Source: Nocardia tenerifensis NBRC 101015
Lineage (GTDB): Bacteria; Actinomycetota; Actinomycetes; Mycobacteriales; Mycobacteriaceae
NCBI RefSeq assembly: GCF_000308715.1
Contig: NZ_BAGH01000401.1
Span: 1 to 47,251 of the forward strand
Length of the DNA: 47,251 nt
Reading direction: 5' to 3'
Position numbers and translations under genes: made by a program. The notes beneath the pieces were generated by a model that was not told the origin of the DNA, made no database searches, and saw only the letters and a program-made list of their open reading frames with translations. Below are positions 43,426 to 47,251 of this stretch, piece after piece (position 1 is the first letter of the stretch; each line of letters starts with the position of its first letter).

Positions 43426-43875
43426 CTACTGGCGGCGGGCTTCGATCGAGAAGGCGATCTCGACCATCTGGTTGAGCGGATCCAGGTCGGGGACCTCGGT
43501 CAGACCTCGGCTACGCCGCAGGATCGGCGGGTGGAATTTGAGCTCCTCCCCGGCTGCTTCCTCGGTGTAGTCGATGAGCACGCCGTTCACTCTGGTAGCG
43601 GGCGCCGCCAACATCGCATCCCGAATCTGCACGGCGAGTTGCTGTGCTTGCCCACGGGTGGTCCCGAACGCGGCGACGCTCACCTTCGCCTTGTAGGTGA
43701 TCGCGTTGATGTCCACCGAGCCACCGGTTTGGCGCACCCAGATCAATGGCAGTGCCGATTGCAACGCCGAAGCCGTTGCGGGCAAGGCGGTTACGGTGCC
43801 GGCGATCGGGCTGAACAGATCGACCATGAACTGTTCGAAGTCGGGGAACTCCCCTGCGGCGGGATAGGTCGGCAT
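43426..43875 (-). CDS. Tail terminator-like protein
   Basis: 149 residues, ATG at 43875 overlapping the upstream stop (TGATG). FPDFEQFMVDLFSPIAGTVT, ALPLIWVRQTGGSVDINAIT, KAKVSVAAFGTTRGQAQQLAVQIRDAMLA (part) and LNQMVEIAFSIEARRQ fit the small alpha/beta proteins that cap the tail tube before the major tail gene. In complete phages head-tail connectors and capsid genes stand upstream; here they are missing. Confidence 0.65.
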   Translation of the reverse strand: MPTYPAAGEFPDFEQFMVDLFSPIAGTVTALPATASALQSALPLIWVRQTGGSVDINAITYKAKVSVAAFGTTRGQAQQLAVQIRDAMLAAPATRVNGVLIDYTEEAAGEELKFHPPILRRSRGLTEVPDLDPLNQMVEIAFSIEARRQ

Positions 43876-44105
43876 CACACAGCTTCCGGGGCGGGACCGA
43901 CCGCGACGCTGGCGCCGAGTGTTCCCGACGGCAGTGGCGACGGGGCGGGAACCGGCTGTGCGGCCAAGACGGCCATGGCAACGCCCTGAGCGAGGTTGTA
44001 CAACACGTCGATGTCGGCCCTGAGCGTCGCGATGCGGGCGACGATGGCCTGGGTGTCGGTGGCGATGGACGCCGCGAGGGCGGTGGAATCGTCGGAAGCG
44101 GTCAC
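43875..44105 (-). CDS. Small hypothetical protein coupled to the tail terminator
   Basis: 76 residues, GTG at 44105 with GGAG; stop overlaps the tail terminator start. TASDDSTALAASIATDTQAI, a helical stretch VARIATLRADIDVLYNLAQGVAMAVLA (part) and a Pro/Gly-rich end. No recognised family. Confidence 0.55.
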   Translation of the reverse strand: MTASDDSTALAASIATDTQAIVARIATLRADIDVLYNLAQGVAMAVLAAQPVPAPSPLPSGTLGASVAVGPAPEAV

Positions 44106-44175
44106 GATCTTCTCCAGGGTCGGATTTTCGATGGTCTCGGCGGAACGAATAGTGTTGGCGCACTGCGCCTCAGCG

Positions 44176-44253
44176 TCAGAAGCCGAACAGCGGCAGTACC
44201 AGCGGAAGCAGATCGCCGATCAGCTTCACGATGTCTTGGATCACAGCGAGCAT
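44176..44253 (-). CDS. 25-residue hydrophobic amphipathic peptide
   Basis: ATG at 44253, 7 nt after AGGAGGT, the best Shine-Dalgarno of the locus; an ATG at 44259 is too close to it. The peptide LAVIQDIVKLIGDLLPLVLP ends LFGF and is an amphipathic/membrane helix with D and K spaced along one face. Size and composition recall holin-like, type I toxin, phenol-soluble-modulin-like or corynebacterial porin-like peptides. Evidence is the ribosome site and composition only. Confidence 0.45.
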   Translation of the reverse strand: MLAVIQDIVKLIGDLLPLVLPLFGF

Positions 44254-44312
44254 CGCCATCACCTCCTCTCGCCAACGGCGCAACAACGTCGCGAAACGGG
44301 TGATGGGAATGC

Positions 44313-44348
44313 CCCCGCCCGCGAGTCCGGAGGGTCTCGCGGGCGGGG
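44313..44348. terminator. Strong GC hairpin upstream of the small peptide
   Basis: Perfect 13-bp stem, CCCCGCCCGCGAG (44313-44325) with its complement (44336-44348), 10-nt loop, no U-tract. Lies between the 44482 gene and the peptide gene, so it may partially stop transcription or protect a processed mRNA end. Confidence 0.55.
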
Positions 44349-44481
44349 TTCCAGCGCCCTCGTCGCGTCTACAACCGCGCTGGCTAGGCGGGAGACATAT
44401 GAAGCGAGGACGGATTCGCGGCAGGCTCGGCCCGATGGTCAACCACAAAGGTTTTCGGAGGCCGCCGCAGTCAGGGGTTGA

Positions 44482-45072
44482 TCATGGCAGGTGAGCCATG
44501 TAAGTGGCGGCCGCGTTGCTCAGCCGCGGGGTGCGTGCGTGCGCGGAAAAGTTGCCTTCCGGCTTGATCACGTTGACCGATATGGTCCGGTCGACTTGCA
44601 CCCCGCCGGGGAATTGTTCGGCGAGCGTGCGAATCTGAGGTGTAGGTAGAACCGGCAGCGGCGCGTTCTTCAGCATGCTCTGCACCAGATCGCGCTGCGC
44701 GCCACCGAGCGCGGCGGTGGCTTGACCGCCGAAGGCCTGCACCACGCTCGCGGCCTCACCGGCCATGCTGGTCAGTGCGGTGAACGCGGTTGCCGCCTCG
44801 CCCATGCCACCGGTGGCGGCCGCGAAGAGCGCTTTGCCCGCGCCGGCGCCCAGGTCGCGAGCGATAGTGGGCCAGTTGAGGAAACGGCCGATGATGCCGG
44901 GCTTCTGTACCGAGAGCGGCCCGTCGTCGTAGTCCCGGCGTTCCTGTTCTACCTCGCCGCCCTCGGCAAGGCGTAGCCACGGCCTGCTGTTCGGTCCGGC
45001 GAGCGGACCGCCGAACCGGACCTGACCGCTCGTCGGTTCTCCGCCTGCGGTCGGGTGATAACCGGGAATCAT
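44482..45072 (-). CDS. Tape-measure-tail-like protein
   Basis: 196 residues, ATG at 45072. N-terminus SGQVRFGGPLAGPNSRPWLRLAEGGEV is like the Gly-rich ends of tape measure proteins (ADGGxV). The middle is Ala/Gly-rich and helical (GAGKALFAAATGGMGEAATA; GEAASVVQAFGGQATAALGG). The end PLPVLPTPQIRTLAEQFPGG, VQVDRTISVNVIKPEGN and YMAHLP parallels the C-terminus of the toxin. It is placed before the tail terminator, not after the chaperones as a true tape measure would be. Identity as a truncated tape-measure or a tagged cargo/adaptor is inference. Confidence 0.5.
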   Translation of the reverse strand: MIPGYHPTAGGEPTSGQVRFGGPLAGPNSRPWLRLAEGGEVEQERRDYDDGPLSVQKPGIIGRFLNWPTIARDLGAGAGKALFAAATGGMGEAATAFTALTSMAGEAASVVQAFGGQATAALGGAQRDLVQSMLKNAPLPVLPTPQIRTLAEQFPGGVQVDRTISVNVIKPEGNFSAHARTPRLSNAAATYMAHLP

Positions 45073-45114
45073 GATTCACCATCCATTACATACTCGGTGC
45101 ACCGGCGAACCAGA

Positions 45115-45315
45115 TCACTCACGGACGCGCGACGAATCGGGGACGATGCGGCCCGCGGCGATCAAAGTGTTGAAAGCCAGCGCTTTTCGGCGACAGTGGT
45201 CTGTGGAGCAGGCACGGTGGACTTGCATCGACTCGTGCGCGTGGTCGATGGTGAGCGGGGCGGCGGGGGTGGCATGGTCGGCCAGCTCGAGCATCGCCAG
45301 GACTGTCTTGTCCAT
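45115..45315 (-). CDS. Small actinobacterial hypothetical protein
   Basis: 66 residues, ATG at 45315 with GAGGTCC. DKTVLAMLELADHATPAAPL, two Cys in RACSTDHCRRKALAFNTLIA and a terminal AAGRIVPDSSRV. This C-x(4)-C-x(3)-A...AGR-x-VPD pattern resembles short proteins seen in nocardial and mycobacterial (phage) genomes. First gene of the tail transcript. Confidence 0.6.
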   Translation of the reverse strand: MDKTVLAMLELADHATPAAPLTIDHAHESMQVHRACSTDHCRRKALAFNTLIAAGRIVPDSSRVRE

Positions 45316-45378
45316 GTCGGACCTCAATGTGTTGAAAGGTTCACGGCGCCGGTCGTTTTCAGCGGCCGAGAGAGCGAA

Positions 45379-45413
45379 GCCCCACCCCCGATCAGGTGTA
45401 TCGGGGGTGGGGC
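45379..45413. terminator. Perfect 14-bp leader hairpin
   Basis: GCCCCACCCCCGAT (45379-45392) pairs with 45400-45413, 7-nt loop. Placed between promoter and first gene, so it may act as attenuator or as a terminator that must be passed for expression. Confidence 0.6.
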
Positions 45414-45711
45414 GAAACGCCCCGGTCGCTTCTTCCGTCTGCTACCGCGAGCGAGAGGTCGGCGGGAGACGGGAGCGGTAACCGGGGCGGGTATGTGGCA
45501 GGCTCTTGCCCGCTGTTCATCGATGTCGAAGAATTTTCGGGGGCATGCCACACGGTGGGGGGCAGAGTGAAATGTGCTCTGCTGCCGCATTGTTCGTGGC
45601 CCGGCCGGAGACTCGGCGGGGCCACGACGAATGGGGGGTGTGAAAGTGATTGGTAGTGCGGGGTTTTCCCGGTGAAGTTCGGGATGAGGGCGCAGCTCTG
45701 GCGCTGCACAA

Positions 45712-45740
45712 AGTTTCACCTAAAGCGTGGCGGATGTCAA
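45712..45740 (-). promoter_or_regulatory. Predicted tail-operon promoter
   Basis: Minus strand TTGACA (45740-45735), 17-nt spacer, GAAACT (45717-45712). The -35 is perfect; the -10 is weak, suggesting activation. A short dyad GCAGC-N6-GCTGC lies just downstream. Transcription would start near 45705 and run to the left. Confidence 0.55.
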
Positions 45741-45828
45741 CCCCTGCATACGGAATTCGTTCGAAAATGCAGGTAGATGGCTACTTTCGAGCAGTCGGAA
45801 CATGACGGGTGACGGACTCGGAAACGAC

Positions 45829-45860
45829 GATTGCCCCGCCTCTGGTGAGGCGGGGCAATC
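45829..45860. terminator. Perfect 14-bp hairpin after the secreted-protein gene
   Basis: GATTGCCCCGCCTC (45829-45842) pairs with 45847-45860, loop of 4 nt. It separates the minus-strand gene ending at 45922 from the tail-operon promoter. No long U-tract. Confidence 0.7.
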
Positions 45861-45921
45861 ATGTCTGTCCGTCCGGCTGATACGTCCCCTGATGAGGGTC
45901 AGGACATATCGGCGCTTTCCG

Positions 45922-46128
45922 CTACGTCGTCTCGGCCGAGCCCGTGGTGATCAGCTTCAGGAGGTCGATGATCAGGGTGGCCGAGCCGGTGTCGGTGTCG
46001 GCCGCGCCGGTCTTGGCGGAGCCGGTACCCGAGCCGGTGCCGGTGTCGGCCGAGGCCAGGCCGGAGCCGGCCAGGGCGATGCCTGCGGTGGCCGCGAACA
46101 CGACGCCGAACACGCGAATCTTGCTCAT
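45922..46128 (-). CDS. Small secreted protein, paralogue of the gene at 19225
   Basis: 68 residues from the ATG at 46128 (GGGGAAG upstream). Signal peptide SKIRVFGVVFAATAGIALAG, cleavage near ASA-DT. Mature ~38 residues: Gly/Thr/Ser repeats (TGTGSGTGSAKTGAADTDTG) then hydrophobic ATLIIDLLKLITTGSAETT. No Cys. Very close to the 19225 protein in the first eight residues and in layout. It lies just outside the tail-operon promoter, so the tail locus sits between two paralogous secreted-peptide genes. Confidence 0.7.
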   Translation of the reverse strand: MSKIRVFGVVFAATAGIALAGSGLASADTGTGSGTGSAKTGAADTDTGSATLIIDLLKLITTGSAETT

Positions 46129-46572
46129 ATAGGAATCTTCCCCTTGAAGAATTAGGTCCTCCATCGGCGACCTGCTGGTTGCCGAGCGAGCTTTGTTGTA
46201 TCACGGGGTTTTCTGACCCAGCGACCTTTCAGCCACATCCACGAATTCGGTGTAATTGCCCACTGTTAACGAAGCATGCACATCGAAGATTCGGAACAAT
46301 GCCCGCGAATCAGGCTTGTCGCGGTGACTTCTACGGTCTGACGTGGCGCGCGGCATCGAAGTCACATATCGGCATGTTGACGCGCCGCCAGTACTGTCGA
46401 GGAACAGGGCGGGCCAGTGTCGGCGTTGCGTATCCGGCAACGAGGGAGCATGGGTCCGAAATGCTTCGGACACCCAGTAATTCGAGAGTTATGCTGTGAT
46501 TCATTTCATACGACAGCACTGTAACTTTCGGCCGCGCACGCCGATCGCCCGCGAGACGTTCCCCGTGCCAAA
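46129..46572. other. Gene-poor region upstream of the secreted-protein gene
   Basis: About 444 nt, lower GC than neighbours. A 90-codon open frame at 46201-46473 has no ribosome site or coding bias. Contains the conserved block at 46465-46526. Confidence 0.55.
46465..46526 (-). repeat. Conserved upstream block, right copy
   Basis: Same register as 19806-19867: GTTACA, 9 nt, the 17-nt identical GTATGAAATGAATCACA (46496-46512), 11 nt, then GAA-TTA-CTG. In frame it reads VTVLSYEMNHSITLELL against VTLILYEMNHNVAVELL on the left. Confidence 0.5.
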
Positions 46573-47251
46573 TCAATTCGCGTCGGCCCGCGAACGCCGC
46601 CGCGTCGGATACGCGAGATGCTCGTCCAAAACCGGACCGACCACGTACAACTCGGGCCATCCCGGAGCCCACGGCCCGGGCAGCGGCGCGATTTTCCGCG
46701 CGTTCCTGAGTGTTTGGATCCGCCGGACGGTGAGTCCGTGATACTCGGGGCCGAGTTCCTTTGCGAGCGCGGCGATCCCGGACGCGTTGAGTCGATGCCG
46801 CCGAGCCCGCCGCACCATCTCGTCGTCGAGCACGACCGGCGCCGCCGGCGGGCAGACTATCCACAACGCGGCCTGGACCACCGTGCGAATGTCCTCGGGT
46901 GCGCCCTGCGCGCCCTCGGTCATGGCCAGCGCGATGAGGTTTCGGTCGAGCCAGCGGGCCAGGTCGGGGGTGGACGTGGCGCCCGTGTAGTCGAGCCCGC
47001 GCTGCTCGCAGACCAGCCGCACCCACGACACGAGCACCGCGTGCAACTCGTCGGCGGCGCGGGAGGCGGCGGGGTTGTAGGGCAGCGGCTGCTCGCTCGG
47101 CCTGCGGTTCATCCGGTAGTCGCCGCGAGTGCTGAGCCGGGACTGACGGGTGGTGGAGATGATCAGATCGGCTGCGAGATCGGGGATTTCGCGTAGCAGC
47201 TCGGCGAGCGCGCGGAGTTCGGCGCGGTCCAGGTAGAGGTGGTTCGGGTGC
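46573..47251 (-). CDS. Actinophage-like protein with HTH-like C-terminus (5' end cut by window edge)
   Basis: At least 225 residues; the frame is open to the right edge (HPNHLYLDRAELRALAELLR precedes the ATG at 47112). Further blocks: RLSTRGDYRMNRRPSEQPLPYN, AASRAADELHAVLVSWVRLVCEQRG (part), DDEMVRRARRHRLNASGIAALAKEL (part), YHGLTVRRIQTLRNARKIAP. The -RRPSEQPLPYN-x-A-A-x-x-A-ADELH- pattern occurs in mycobacteriophage-type proteins, and the last part looks like a helix-turn-helix. It suggests phage-derived DNA continues past 47.25 kb. Function unknown. Confidence 0.62.
   Translation of the reverse strand, partial: HPNHLYLDRAELRALAELLREIPDLAADLIISTTRQSRLSTRGDYRMNRRPSEQPLPYNPAASRAADELHAVLVSWVRLVCEQRGLDYTGATSTPDLARWLDRNLIALAMTEGAQGAPEDIRTVVQAALWIVCPPAAPVVLDDEMVRRARRHRLNASGIAALAKELGPEYHGLTVRRIQTLRNARKIAPLPGPWAPGWPELYVVGPVLDEHLAYPTRRRSRADAN

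Larger units (their letters stand above)
45316..45921. other. Structured leader and promoter region of the tail operon
   Basis: About 600 nt without a convincing gene. It holds the 45379-45413 and 45829-45860 perfect hairpins, a dyad GCAGAG-N9-CTCTGC near 45565-45585, an imperfect stem-loop near 45595-45625 (CGTGGCCC arms), and the promoter at 45712-45740. Together these give the operon an RNA leader of about 390 nt. Confidence 0.55.

Noticed and set aside
45324..45719. 131-codon minus-strand open frame in the operon leader
   Set aside because: Pro/Arg/His-rich product across hairpins, no ribosome site, no family resemblance.
19924..45740. Complete prophage
   Set aside because: No capsid, portal, terminase, connector, integrase or repressor gene within the window.
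46201..46473. 90-codon minus-strand open frame
   Set aside because: No ribosome site or GC-rich third positions; lies in a low-GC regulatory region.
19806..46526. The paired blocks as attL/attR of a prophage
   Set aside because: They are imperfect, differ in a coding-like way and each belongs to a paralogous gene unit; no integrase is present.
1..47251. CRISPR array, tRNA or rRNA genes
   Set aside because: No regularly spaced repeats or tRNA/rRNA signatures were seen on reading both strands.

Overview
The window is high-GC DNA with GTG/ATG starts, ATGA/GTGA gene couplings, mycobacterial-type FadE5, lipoproteins and many acyl-CoA enzymes. This points to a mycolic-acid actinomycete, most likely Nocardia or a close relative (inference from gene content; no rRNA or tRNA is present to settle it).

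Positions 1-19.2 kb are host chromosome. A sulfur-scavenging block comes first: an SfnB-like flavoprotein (cut by the left edge), dimethylsulfone monooxygenase SfnG, a styrene-monooxygenase-like FAD protein, free methionine-R-sulfoxide reductase, and a second DszA-like/DszC-like pair. A lipoprotein and a MazF-type toxin-antitoxin pair follow. Next is a fatty-acid/CoA block: a thiolase-like protein, an enoyl-CoA hydratase and a TetR regulator in one overlapping operon, with a divergent crotonase. Then come a secreted DUF4185-type protein, an erythromycin-esterase-family protein with altered active-site motifs, a SAM methyltransferase, a small secreted protein, an alpha/beta hydrolase, and fadE5 with a clear promoter/operator and a strong terminator.

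Positions 19.9-45.7 kb are a non-contractile (siphovirus-type) tail locus, almost entirely on the minus strand and read right to left. A promoter and structured leader near 45.4-45.7 kb precede small genes, a tape-measure-tail-like protein, a tail terminator, a major tail protein with an Ig-like domain, and tail assembly chaperones with a -1 frameshift site. After a toxin/immunity island come the distal tail protein, a Gp37-like protein, a gene-29-family protein, tail-fibre/tip proteins, endolysin, holin-like proteins and a terminal hypothetical. No capsid, portal, terminase or integrase gene lies in the window, and the tail terminator is not preceded by head-tail connector genes. A conventional long, helical tape measure is also absent.

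Where the tape measure should sit (31.5-41.2 kb) there is instead a polymorphic-toxin island. It holds a 947-residue protein with a PD-(D/E)XK nuclease-like motif and a chimeric 482-residue protein ending in a tape-measure-like C-terminus. Around them are a 738-bp near-identical duplicated gene plus a third divergent paralogue, other immunity-like genes (DUF6301-like, DUF6572-like), a lipoprotein, and a 71-bp relic of the chimeric protein's 3' end. Three large proteins seem to end in related short C-terminal modules. My main inference is a headless, tail-derived particle (F-type tailocin-like) that carries or is associated with polymorphic toxins, with lysis genes for release.

The tail locus is bracketed by two paralogous small secreted-protein genes (19.2 and 46.0 kb), each preceded by a related 60-bp block about 350-380 nt upstream. 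A partial actinophage-like gene runs off the right edge, so head genes further right cannot be excluded.
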